Made by a program: the position numbers and the translations under genes
In this document: one piece after another, positions 47,656-59,320 of the stretch
How positions within the stretch are numbered: the first letter of the stretch is position 1
Layout: the number at the start of each line of letters is the position of its first letter
The notes under the pieces: model-generated
Databases searched by the model: none
What the model was told of the DNA's origin: nothing
What the model saw: only the letters and a program-made list of their open reading frames with translations
Source: Margaritifera margaritifera
Lineage: Eukaryota; Mollusca; Bivalvia; Unionida; Margaritiferidae
Reading direction: 5' to 3'
Assembly: GCA_029931535.1 (NCBI GenBank)
Contig: JAQPZY010001628.1
Span: forward strand, 2,800,501 to 2,864,500
DNA: 64,000 bases

Positions 47656-48003
47656 CAGTGGCGGCGCGAGGGTTCGAGGTACCCCGAGGCAGTGTTCTTT
47701 AGTGGCGCACCTACCGAGGCGCCCGGGGCAATGTTCTTTTGTGGCGCCCCTACCGAAGCGCCCAGGGCAATGTTCTTTAGTGGCGCTCCTACTTTGTCAC
47801 AGAGAGCAGTTTTTATGTCAGTTGCAAACCTCCATCCTCCCCCACTCCTCCCCCTCCCCATCTAAATATAAGTTTGTTGAAGAATTGCCCCCATTACACT
47901 AAAGTGAGGTGAAATACCATGAAAATTTCAGCTTAAAAAAAAAAAAATCTCGACGGCGCCCCCTCCTTCATTTGGCGCCCGGGGGCACCCCCCTCCGCCA
48001 CTA
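47656..48003. mobile_element. hAT-like element, 348 bp, with internal 48-bp repeat
   Basis: Starts CAGTGGCGGCGCGAGG and ends CCTCCGCCACTA, near-inverted ends. Flanks CATACGTG (47648-47655) and CATACGTA (48004-48011) are an 8-bp target duplication with one mismatch. Inside, GAGGCGCCCGGGGCAATGTT and neighbours repeat about 2.5 times at 48 bp (47690-47800). The internal GGCGCCC blocks match the elements at 28677 and 39560. Open frames inside follow the 48-bp period and are not genes. Confidence 0.83.
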
Positions 48004-49640
48004 CATACGTATGCTTCTTACGAGTTTGTATAGAGAGCAAAGAAAACGGCACTGACATGTACCAATGTAAAATACACTGTTACGTGCGTTTCATGAATAA
48101 CACGTCCGATTCAAAGCATATGTTTACGTTTCCAAATATGGATGCAATGTCCTTATATGGCACACCTAAAAAACGACTTGTTCCAAACATATATCAAAGA
48201 CATGAAACGATTTACATAATAAAGGAGTATTCCCAATTTGATTTCTCTACTGAATTAATTACTGCTAATTTTAATTAAGAAAGACATGATTTTCTTCATT
48301 TGTTATCCACTGAATTCATTTTGGTGTATGTACTCATGTCCAACTTCTTACACGATCGTTAATTCATCATTAATTAATTAACGTATTGATCTCTGTCTGT
48401 CTGTCTGTCTGGTTTACACATTGAAAATATGGTTTAACGCTGTATTCAAAAATTTTCACATAGGCCCTTCTGGCTGTCAGGTTTCTATATGTGTGCCAGT
48501 ATATATAGTCCAAGCACACTGACGTTATAAAGCACGAAATTGTTCTTTTGTAACCAATATGGCGAGCATATTGTATTGTTGTAAATCCACGTATCTTGAT
48601 AAATTGTTAATATCACATTTGGTGTACTCGGTGCAATTTACTACATTAAAATTAAATACATTTGTTTATGATTTTGTAAACAAAAAAGTATGACAGTATA
48701 TTATAATGAGAGGAAATGGAAACATTTTGCGGCATTAAATAGAAAATGGCCCCAAAATTGGGTAGAATCAGATTTGAAGGTGGACGCGAAAACTGAGAAT
48801 TTACACATTGTTTAAGGTAGAAATTAATGGCGAAAAATATCTGACTCTAAAGCGTTTGTTGTAGCAAAGTATATCCTTTAGAGTGCGACATAAGTTTTAC
48901 AATAATTTTACATCAGCATGCTATCTTTTCCCTCTATGCACCTGACTTAAAGAGCAGTATTATGTTTACGACAAATGATGTCTTCTGTAAGTAATCCGGA
49001 ACTGTAAATTATGATTAATACCAATTCATAAATTCTGTAAATATTAGTGTTTTTGCCTTGTTGGAAGACCTCCGAATGTTTTAGCGCAGGTAAAAAAAAA
49101 AAAAGACCCCCCCCCCCCCCCACACATCAAAAATAAACAAACATCGATACTCTCTTCCGAACGTTTAGCGTGACAAATATTCATTCTATTGTCTTCTATT
49201 ATATTGCAGCAGGACTTTTTATGCTTTAATAGCAGTAATACAATATCTATCATTATTGCCGTGCTTACCTCTTCCTGGATGCAAGTCCCATCGTTCAAGC
49301 TCACAATTCCATCATCCAATTAGTATGAAAAGTTCTAGAACACCTATAACAGAAAGAACATAGACCCAATCTGGCTTCTACGTCATAGACCCATGCGGAT
49401 TAGGATTAATCTCCCTCTTTTCCTTGGACGTCTGTACGCTTAAATTGCCTTCGTTTTGTGTTCTAAAGACGTATTTTGGCATTTTAATCATATTTTCCGC
49501 ATTGATCGAGTGTTGATCCTATCAGTCGTTGCAAATTTTGAGTCCTATTTTAGCTCTCTTCCCCTTATTCGGTGATAGGGTAAGTATTTGCTACCCTTTT
49601 TTAGATCCTCATTTCATCAAATTGTTTTAAAAAATATTGT
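48004..49640. other. Stretch without a recognised gene
   Basis: Holds short TGTC repeats near 48390, an A/C tract near 49091-49122, and a 73-codon ATG frame (48057-48278, MYQCKIHCYVRFMNNTSDSK onward) with no motif. The DIRS-like element probably begins in the last 100-250 bases; its terminal repeat was not identified. Confidence 0.4.
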
Positions 49641-49649
49641 TCATTTCAG

Positions 49650-52015
49650 TGTGAAATGTCGCAGAGTTTGGGGAAGTGTGGGCACAAAAAGGCCACGTGG
49701 GACACTCACCCCACCTGCTTAGCGTGTATTCAATGTGCACCCCGGACGGTAGTCCATTTAGCTCTTTGTGGTCCGACGAAGTTTGTGACCTTGCCCAGAG
49801 CCGTCGTACTTATGAGGGGAGGAAGAAAGATCCTTTTTCCTCCTCGTCTTCAATTGACAACCCCCTCCGCTTCCAGGAGTGATTGGGCCCGGTGAAGGCA
49901 AAGAGCAGATCTCCCCTCCCCTCAAAGGGGAGAGCAGCGATCTCGCTCTGTATCTTCTGATGTGAACTGTATCAACCGATCTTTGACCTGTCATCGGTCA
50001 CCGGTTTTCCAGCACCGGCCACCGGTCAGTGGGGTCACATCATCCATCTGGGGACAGAGATTTGTTCTATACCCCCTGCACTCACTCTTCCCCGTCTCTA
50101 TGCTTACGATCAATCCCAATGGCGTGCTTCGTCTGCTCAAACCAAGGCAAACAATGAACTGCCCCCCCCCCCCGACACAGACCATCTAGGAAGGATGAGA
50201 CGCGTTCTCGCCCTCTTAAATGGTCTGCTAGTAAAGGCAGTCCGATCACTCCCCGTGAGGAGTTGAAGGACCCGGATATCCTTATTTCCAAGTTTCCTCA
50301 ACAGAGAGACATTGGAATGTAAAGTCCTGCATCTGCTTAGGAGCGAGCGCAGGACGACGATGTCATTTCTAGAGGAACCCAGTGAAACGGTCCCTTTTCC
50401 TCCTTTTCGGGTCCCCTGACTCTTGGCACCTGTTGGCCCAGGCGTTGTAGGAACAAATCTAGACGTTTGATAAGGCGGTAGACGTGGTTTAGGCTCGGAG
50501 GACAAGAAAATCCTCTCCAGTTTGGAGAGACTCTAAGGGACACCATCGCTTCCAGATCTTCTTTGTCTCCCTCATTCTGCGATGGTATCCCCTACCATCG
50601 CTTTCTTAAACGTTTTCTAGGGACCAGGAGTTTGCCAGACAATATAAGCGTGGTCTGTTCCCTCCTCAACACTGCAACCGCTGGTTTCTGCTGTCCAGCT
50701 ATAGAGGTCATTCTCCTGTTGGCCCTTTTACCCCCACCCCTCACCCCCAGGATGCTGGTGCGTCAGAGGTGGGAATTTCGGCGGGGACCTAGACTAGCCT
50801 CCCTGTCAAGACCGTTGAGGCGCTGGATCTTAAGACTAGTACGGTCGTCACCACAGCCTTGTATACCGATCTTTTTTCGGCAGCCTCCTTCAGAAGCATT
50901 TTCTCCAGCTGCGCTTCAACCCCTACTGGAGGCTGTGGCGAAAACATCGAGGCATGCCTTGTCCATGTCCATGGCGCTATCACTGAGCTGCTCCACCTCC
51001 GCAGGGATGTTGGTCTGGATATATCAAACGTATTACTGGACCACAGTAAGAACCTTCTAAGGGCTGCTCTTCTAGAGGCAGATACTCCCTTCAGAGGTCT
51101 CATTCCCTCAGTTGCGTCTCAATATCTGAGGGACCAACAACAACAGTTCCTCACAGCCGCTCTTGGTCCGTCGAAGCAGACCAAGAAGCATGCTCATCTG
51201 GATAGATCCTTTGGTCCTTCTCCCAAGTGTTTCAGGAGGATGCAGCCACAACAGTCCCAGTAGCGACCCCAATTCAAACCTCCCTCTCGCCCTTCGTTAG
51301 CTAGAAGAAGCAGCTAAGCCCATGGGAGGAAGTCTGCAGACTCCTCACCCTTCCCCAAGAAAAAAGGGGAAGGCCTAGAGACTCGCGCCCTCTCCTGCCG
51401 TGTATTCCTCTTCCTGGCGTCCCCGTGGGCGCTCTGCTAGCCCTCTTTTCAGGTGTGTGGTTGGGCATCTCGGAGTCTGTGTTGGTTCTTTCTACCTTCA
51501 AGGAAGGCTACCGGCTTCGTTTCCGGGAACATTCTCCTATTTCACTGACTTCCATTCTCTTTCACCAATCCAAGCTAGTTCAATTAAGGGAAGCGGTGCA
51601 TACCGTTTTGCAGAAGGGCACAGTACAGAGGGTGGAGAAAGACCAGTCCACGACTATCTACTCCCTGATTTTCCTGATGTCCAAGAAGGGTGGAATGTTT
51701 CGGCTTATAATCAATCTTTCCGCCTTAAACACATCCCAGCAGGAAGATCCATTCAAGATATAGACAACCGCCTCGGTCAGAAATTCCATACGGACCTGCG
51801 AAATTCCATATGGATCTTCAGGATGCGTACCTTCACATACCCATTTTTCCTCCCTACAGGAAATACCTTCGGTTTTTGCCTCGAGCAGGAGGTTTTTTAA
51901 TTTTGAGCTCGGCATAGCCTCCGCCCCATAACTTTTACAAGGGTGATGGGAATAGTTGTAGCCCACCTGAGGTCTCTAGGGATCCCCATCTTCCAATACT
52001 TTGACGACTATAAAA
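49650..52015 (+). pseudogene. DIRS-like tyrosine-recombinase retrotransposon, 5' part (gag and RT)
   Basis: A GC-richer, frameshifted coding block. The start reads KCGHKKATWDTHPTCLAC, a Cys/His pattern like DIRS gag, continuing after a shift as CDLAQSRRTYEGRKKD. The frame 50859-51263 is gag-like, with LRAALLEADTPFRGLIPSVA and SQYLRDQQQQFLTAALG. Then the RT N-terminus: LFSGVWLGISESVL, TFKEGYRLRF, KGTVQRVEKDQST and SKKGGMFRLIINLSALN (51425-51763). After another shift comes motif A, MDLQDAYLHIPI (near 51810), and motif C, YFDDYKKD (near 51997-52015), where the Asp pair is present. Similarity ends right there: RNase H, methyltransferase-like and tyrosine recombinase parts are absent. At least three frameshifts; inactive. 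PAT/Ngaro relatives are an alternative. Confidence 0.75.
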
Positions 52016-52496
52016 AAGACTTTTGTTCTTTACTTACAAGGCATGTATAAGTCCTACGTAGGTTTACGTTATTCTGTGTGTGTGTGTGTTGGGATGGGTA
52101 GATGGAAAGAGGAGTATAAAATGTTCACGACTAGACCATACCGTCCTGCGGGATCCACTTTACGAGTAAAGGTGGAAAAAGCTAATTAAGTTTGTAATTA
52201 AAAAATCAATTCACATGTTATATTGTTTGTGCTAACTCTAACTTCTCCTTCATAGTTAGATAATTCATTTAACTGCGAATAACGTTCTACTTAATGAATC
52301 AATTAGCATGTTATATTTTTTGTGCAAGCTTACTGACCATGCCATTTCATGTGACACCACTCTCATATGACCTCTCCTTCATAGTTAGGTAATTCAGTTA
52401 ACTGTAACATCTCTACATATAGAAAATGTTTAATTGGAACCCAGTCTTTATCTTTATTCATTATTGCCTACGATTTCTGTTACCTGAGACTGGGGG

Positions 52497-52497
<1 letters not shown>

Positions 52498-52590
<93 letters not shown>

Positions 52591-52600
52591 GAGAGAGAAA
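52498..52600. repeat. (GA)n microsatellite, ~50 copies
   Basis: The longest GA run in the window, nearly pure. Confidence 0.97.
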
Positions 52601-52865
52601 TATTGCCTACCATTATCAATTGGTAGATGCTCATAACCCTAATAATGAGTCGGCCTCATATTGAAAGCTAGATGTTATTGATCTAAGTCTACAGCTTCCG
52701 TACCTAAGGCTAATCTCTGCCTTCCAACCTACTCCTATTTATGATCCATTCGCAGTAACCGGCGGGTGGGTTTTGAAAAATAGTGTCATGGTCAATCGCG
52801 GTTATCTTTAAGACGCACGTCCTCTGCTGAATTCACCAAAATTAGTACAGAGACGAATCGATGAG

Positions 52866-53036
52866 GTATCAATAATGAAGATGTCAAGCAAAAGACCACT
52901 GTTTTCATTCTATAGTTTTGTATCAATAATGAAGATGTCAAGCAAAAGACCACTGTTTTCATTCTATAGTTTTGTATCAATAATGAAGATGTCAAGCAAA
53001 AGACCACTGTTTTCATTCTATAGTTTTGTATCAATT
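52866..53036. repeat. 54-bp minisatellite, 3.2 copies
   Basis: GTATCAATAATGAAGATGTC followed by AAGCAAAAGACCACTGTTTT and CATTCTATAGTTTT at 52866, 52920 and 52974, identical by eye. A multiple of three, so an 18-residue period appears on both strands. Confidence 0.96.
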
Positions 53037-54787
53037 AAGCTCCTTCTTTACCATTGTATGTGTTATTACTTAGAATCAGAATCAGAATAGTGTATTCAGG
53101 TAAGCAGATCATGCCTATGGGATTTAAAAATTACAAAATTCCTCCTTCCTATGTATTATTGGGACGAGCACAAGTAAACTGAAATTTTATTTACAATATT
53201 ACATCTATGGCCACGCGTAAATGGCAAGCAAAATGTTAAGAACAAATCACGAATCATATACTTAAGTATTGGCCTTCAGACTGATATATCAGTAGTATAT
53301 GGTCCAGAACAGAATTCTTTTGGCTTTTGACAATAAGAAAAAAAGTGTCGTACAGTAACTGTACTAACATGGAGAGAATGGGAGGAAAAGGGGGTGAGGA
53401 ATAGAAAAATGCGGGAAAAAGAGCATAGAAGAGGGTAACGAGGAAATCAAATATTCTAATATGAGATCTGGCAAAATATGTGTAATTGAATTATTTAGTC
53501 TTGGTTTATGGTCATCCATCAAAATGGAATGTTTCTTCCCCAAAGTGTTATTGTTGCCATTGAAACCATACAATATCCTGGCCACCTTGAGGCATGGCAT
53601 CGAAAGTGGCCCAGCAAAGCACTGACTATGGAAACAAAAGGCATTAATGTCTTGTAGAAAATTTAGTCACTAATTTATGAATCACCAGAATGGAGATAAC
53701 TACTCATTATCACTAATTAGCATGAAATCAGTGTTTTTCTTTTGATAATTAACTCCAATAAATTATTTTAACTTTTAGTATTGGCAGAACTATTTTTGAA
53801 AATTGGATGACAAATGTTGAAGTTATGTCGAATAGAATTTGTATATAGTATATTGTGACAGTCACCTAGGTGTCAGATCATCAGACTTTAATACTTCGAC
53901 ATGCTTTTGGCATAGCTACGATTACGTAATAATTCACATCTTGCCAGAAGTAGTCATTGTCAGCATACCATTGTAATTTTCCATCGTATAAGTTTGAATG
54001 CCAGGTGGACGGACTCGGATATCCATCAATTGCTGAGTTAATTAGGGAATATGCATGCCATTGAGATACATAATACGAGTAAGTAAACTGTTTTAGGTAC
54101 AACAGGTAAAGAACTCAGATTCGGTCAGTAAAATTTGTTAATCTAGATCCAGGAAATAACCAGAGTCCATCATCATTGAATGCATGAATTTTTGTTGCCT
54201 TTGATCGTTGCGCACGAATGGTTTTCAGTTGGTATAGTTTTAGTCAACTTGCCAAAACTTGATATGATTCTTTCAACTTATGTGAAGTTGTGAGTACACA
54301 CATGCATTCATGGGATGCATATGTAAAATGAGTATTTTTCAAATGAGATATACAATGCACTTACTCTGAGATGAATTTAAAAAATAAGATAAACTTGTAG
54401 TTCTAGGAGCTCACAATTACGGTAACTGTTCTTTAAGTTACTCCTGATGTAACACATTTGCGACATGTATCGCAGATTATATGTATTAGCGCATGGACTA
54501 TTACGATTTTCACGAATTATTAATAATCAGATAATTTGCAATATTATTGGGTTTTTTAAAGAATTATTTACATACAATATCATATTATCTTATTATTAAA
54601 TTATATACTTTTACGTCATTTATACTTGCGCAAAATACACATATTCGCAAATAAATAAATAAATATAATAATAATAACAAAAGAGTGATGCTGGTGAGAA
54701 TTTTAGGGTTTAAAGGATGAAGGACAATTGAATTGTTTTCTTCTGATTTTTTAGATTATTTTACTTTACTTTGTTTTTGATAAAAAC
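53037..54787. other. AT-rich non-coding stretch
   Basis: No array or inverted-end element. The minus frame 53881-54102 is rich in Tyr, Ser and Trp (for example YPSPSTWHSNLYDGKLQWYA) and looks somewhat protein-like, but no acceptor/donor pair or family was recognised. Confidence 0.4.
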
Positions 54788-54906
54788 AATTCATGATCTC
54801 TCATAACAATTCATGATCTCTCATAACAATTCATGATCTCTCATAACAACTCATGATCTGTCATAACAACTCATGATCTCTCATAACAACTCATGATCTG
54901 TCATAA
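54788..54906. repeat. 20-bp tandem repeat, 6 copies
   Basis: AACAATTCATGATCTCTCAT repeated; later copies carry AACTCATGATC and CTGTCAT variants in partial alternation. Confidence 0.94.
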
Positions 54907-54974
54907 TATTAACTATATGCCACTAGGTCGACCGAAGCGCCCTCTGTCTTCTACTCAAGAGCACATGACAATCT

Positions 54975-55960
54975 GACAAGATCGTGAAGCTAATGAAAGC
55001 CTTTTATACTGACGCCATCAGCTGCGTTCGAATCTATTGTGAATGGTCGGAATGGTTTCATATCAACAGCGTCGTTCAACAGATATATACCATTGCCCCA
55101 CACGTTTTCCTGCCACCAATGAGCTGGACTGGAATGAATGACACGGAAAGGACAGCTGGGTACAACCATAAGTGACCAAGTATTTACCGACCTTAATTAT
55201 GCTGACGACGTCGCTTTTCTGTTTGAGACGAAACAGGTCTTACTACTCAACCTGGACATCATGCAGGAGAAAGCAAACAACATTCAATCTCGAGATCAAC
55301 TGGAGTAATACCAAAATCCAAAACGACCAGTCCATAGGCTATCAGGGTAGCAAAAACACCGCAGGGGCACGAGGTTGAGATACTGGACTCGTTTAATTAT
55401 CTCGGCTGCTTACTCTACAGCTCAGGCAGCAGCGAACCAGAGATCAGGCGCTGCATCGAAATCGCTCGTAGCAGCATGAAAAACATGGGTAGATAAGTCT
55501 GGTTCTGAGATCAACCTTGTTACAAAAATCCGGCTGTATAACGCATACATCCTACCAGTATTGCTGTACGGTGTGGATACATGGACACTTACAGCGGCTA
55601 TAGCTAAAAGCTTAATAACCTTTGGCTAATGGTGCCTCCGCAGCATCCTCTGTGTCACACGCACCCTGCATATCACGAATGCAGAGATCAGAGACAGAAC
55701 GAAGCAACCGCCCGTCACATACACCATCAGGTCTAGTGGCTTGTAGCTCTTTGGTCACATTGCCAGAGCACCCACGATATAGATCACAATCGTGCACTTA
55801 AAGCTACAACTGGTAAACCAGCGCGGGGGTGGAAACGCATAATGCGTTAGTATGACAAGGCCTGCACTCTTAGTTCTCAGCAAATAGCGTAGATCCTGAT
55901 CTGCTGGCGCATTCAGAAATGACAGGTCAAGGTCTGCTGTATGCAATCGGACATTCCTTT
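54975..55960 (+). pseudogene. Non-LTR retrotransposon reverse transcriptase, C-terminal part, decayed
   Basis: Recognisable RT blocks in order: KIVKLMKAFYTDAISCVR and FHINSVVQQ (the region before the usual GVRQG), then after a shift SDQVFTDLNYADDVAFLFE, holding the catalytic YADD (about 55197-55203); further on RLYNAYILPVLLYGVDTWTL, WCLRSILCVTRTLHITNAEI and LFGHIARAPT, the tail blocks of many non-LTR elements. Stops and frameshifts break it several times. The end (55880-55940) shares GATCCTGATCTGC and GGCGCATT with the foldback element at 2018. An RTE- or CR1-like assignment would need an alignment. Confidence 0.82.
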
Positions 55961-56659
55961 CACACGGTTGTATACGGTAATTAGTGTTGACTTGTATACG
56001 TTCTACAGTCTCATTGTAGGAACATCTTCAACAGTCTCTGTTGTGATGTAGGAGATTTCATTTTGAATAATACTGTTTCAGAAATGTATATTAAAAAAAA
56101 TCATTCTTCATAAAAGAGACAATTTATTCCTTGTACTGTTGTATTCTAAAAAATCCTTATACTGTTTTACTGTAAACATTACTTTTATTCACTCTACTAA
56201 ATGTATCGTTTCCGAATGTCCATTCATTTCGCGGCTATTACATTTCGCAGAACTGCTACTACTGGTAACTGTAATTGTTTTAAGAAAAGAAATACGGGGC
56301 TATTATTTCGCGGTTAGACTCCCGTCTCGTAATTTGCTCAGATGAATACCACGTGAATAAAGGTAGGTTTACATTAGTTACTTTGCCTTTATTTATAAAA
56401 CTAACTTTAATGCCTGTTCTTCCTCTGCGGAAATTGCGTTAAAGACCCTTCTTCCCACCCCCACCACACCCCCGCTTTTTCTACCCCTCGCTAAATAATA
56501 ATAAACATCATCATTCATGGAGCTTTATGCTCCTTTCTAATGACAGTTTGAAAAAATGCAGGAAAGTTTGTGAGCTGTTGATGTCAAATCAACGTTAATT
56601 GGATGCAAGACATACTAAGTAGCAGTCGCTATTCAGGCTGCAGTGTCGTCAACAGTTTG

Positions 56660-57265
56660 TTAAGGTTTTTCATTTGGTTAAATTTCCTAACCACTTGGTA
56701 GAGTCCCGTCATATTTGGCATAAATCATTATGAAGCCAAGACAATTCATTCTACAACATACTCGCTGGCCCCTTTAGCTTGGGGTTTAAGTCTTGATGAT
56801 AGAACTAGAACTATGCGTTCAAGTTTTTTCATTTGCTTATATTTTCTAAACCCCTTGATAGATTCTCATTATACTTGTCATGAATCATTAAGAAGCTAAG
56901 ACAGTTCATTTTACAACACGCTCGCTCTTTTATAACCTTGAAGGCAAAGTCACAGTCGTAGAAAATCTGCGTTATGGTTTTGATAGAGTTTTTTTTTTAA
57001 ATTTCAGTAATTTATCTAAACCCCTGTTTGGATTTTCTTTATACTTGGGATGAATTATTATGAAGCTAAGACAATTTATTTTGCGACAAGCTCGCCCCTT
57101 GAATCTTAGGGCCAAGGTCACAGTCATAAATCTGCTTGAAGATTTTGGCTTTTTAAAAAATCATTTGCTTATATTTCATAAACCCCTTGATGGATTTTCT
57201 TAATAATTTGGATGAATAAATATGAAGCTACCTTTTGACCTTGGGGTCAAGGTCACATTTTGCAG
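56660..57265. repeat. ~165-bp diverged tandem repeat, 4 units
   Basis: Each unit has TTTCATTTGCTTATATTTTC, AAACCCCTTGATGGATTTTC, ATGAAGCTAAGACAATTCAT and a GACCTTGGGGTCAAGGTCAC-like block. Units start near 56664, 56822, 56990 and 57160. The last block is a near-palindrome common in molluscan genomes. Confidence 0.8.
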
Positions 57266-58084
57266 CAATGCTTTGATCGTGGACTGGACATGTAGATCCT
57301 GGCGATCTTGTTATGCGTTTTTTTAAAGGACAGTCTGCAGCACTAAAAAGGACCGTATAAACCACTACTTCAAAATAAAAGAAAAGAGATGAAACCACTG
57401 CAGACCTATTCCATGATTAAAGTATTGGTAAACATCTTGGATGACACTTTTTCTGACATTTTCTCGCAGTGTTTTTCATTTGTTTTGAAAAGAAATGAAA
57501 CTTCGTCGGACAATATATTAATGTTATAGGCACTACAAGAAAAATTGTTTTCATACTACAACATGATACAGAAAACTCTTTTACAAAACTACCTTGATAC
57601 CAGTTTATGACCGAGAATCGTCATGATAACAATGCTGCATGCGATGATTTAAGAAGAAGAAGAACGAGATCAAGATAAGAAAGAATAATATCGTAATGAT
57701 TTGTGATACCGTATATAATCCTGTATTACACTGTTCCAACTGCGAACAGCGTATACCCAAATCTGCCTTCACTTTTATGCGCCAGAAGATCAGTATAAAC
57801 TTAGTACTTTTTACTTGTATGCGAGTTGTACACGGGTAACACTGATATTTATGCTAAATCTTCCATTGAAAATATTTTATTAGAAAAGATATTCAAGAAT
57901 AAATTCATAATATTTGAATAGACAATAACGTTATCCAATTCTTAGCTCTACTGGTCATCGACTAAAAGAGCTGATTGGATGGTATGTTGTCCGTCGTTCG
58001 TCCGTCTGTTAGCACAAATTTGTTATCGCTACTCCTAAACTACTCGGAGGATTGCCATGAAACTTAATGCACACATTCATCCCA
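57266..58084. other. Non-coding stretch leading into a tandem array
   Basis: Nothing recognised until GTCCGTCGTTCGTCCGTCTG (about 57989), which resembles the heads of repeats at 30520 and 42195 and appears to be the unexpanded 5' part of the element amplified from 58085. Confidence 0.45.
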
Positions 58085-59320
58085 TGGTCAAGTTGGTCCT
58101 AAATGAAAATGCTGCCGCTCAGTCATCCAATATGGCCGCGACAGTGGCCACCTTGAAAATCTCGTTATCGCTACTCCACCTGAATGGGTGGTTATATCAA
58201 CATGGAGTTTTCACCAGAAGACTTGTTATGATGTCCAGTTGATCTTAAATGAAAATGGTACCAATCTGATATCAACTATGGCTGCCACAGCGGCCATTTT
58301 GAAAATCTCGTTATCGCTGCTCCTCCTGAATGGATGGTCATATCAACATTGGGTTTGCACTAAAAGACTTCTTCTGACGTCTAGTTGGTCCTAAATGAAA
58401 ATGGCGCCGACTAGATGTCCATTCTGGCCACCACAGCGGTCATCTCGAAAATCTTTTTATCGGAAAGTCATATTGGCATAGGGTTTTCACCAGAAGACTT
58501 GTTATGACGTCTAGTTGGTCCTAAATGAAAATGGTGCCAATCTGGTATCCACTATTGAAAATCTTTTTATCGCTACTCCTCTTAAAATGGATGGTCATAT
58601 CAATATCAATATGGGGTTTTCACTAAAAGATTTCGTATGATGCCTAGTTGGTCCTGAATGAAATAGATCCCGATCTGATGTTTAATATGGCCGCCTCATT
58701 GGCTGTCTTGAAAATCTTGTTATTGCTAATCCTCCTGAATGAAAAGTAATATTGCCATGGGGTTTTCACCAGAACACTTCTTATGATGTATAGCTGGTTC
58801 AAAATTAAAATGGTGTCGATCTGATTTCCAATATGGCAACCACAGCGGCCATCTTGCAAATATTGTTATAACTACTCCTCCACAATGGATGGTCATATCA
58901 ACATTGGGTTTTTACTGACAGACTTCTTATGATGCTTAGTTGGTCATAAATAAAAAATGGTGCCGATCCAACTTCAAATATGACTGCCACAATGGCCATC
59001 TTGAAAATCTTGTTATCACTACTTCTCCTAGATGGATGGTCATGTCGACATTGTGCTTCCACCAAAAGACTTCTTATGCTGTCTAGTTGGTACTAAATAG
59101 AAATGGTGCCAATCTGATATTGAATATGGCCACCATGGCATACATCTTGAAAATCTTGTTATCGTTGCTCCTCCAAAACGGAAAGTCATCAACATGGGGT
59201 TTCCACCAGAAGACTTCTTACTATGCCTTGTTGGTGCTAAATGAAAATGGTGCCAAGTTGGCATCCAGTATGTCCATCACAGCAGCTACTTTGAAAATAT
59301 TGTCATCGCTGAATATCAAA
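58085..59320. repeat. ~146-bp tandem array, ~8.5 units
   Basis: TTGGTCCTAAATGAAAATGG starts near 58091, 58240, 58386, 58517, 58650, 58794, 58940, 59085 and 59231, mostly 145-149 bp apart with two shorter units (131-133). Each contains AATATGGCCGCCACAGCGGC, ATCTTGAAAATCTTGTTATC and TTTTCACCAGAAGACTTCTT. About 15-20 percent divergence. Open frames (58057-58394, 59087-59413) follow the repeat and are not genes. Confidence 0.93.

Noticed and set aside
47613..47902. Frames of 66-82 codons on both strands
   Set aside because: They follow the internal 48-bp repeat of the hAT-like element (47656-48003).
49758..51966. Minus-strand frames of 64-122 codons
   Set aside because: They are antisense shadows of the GC-richer DIRS-like coding block on the plus strand.
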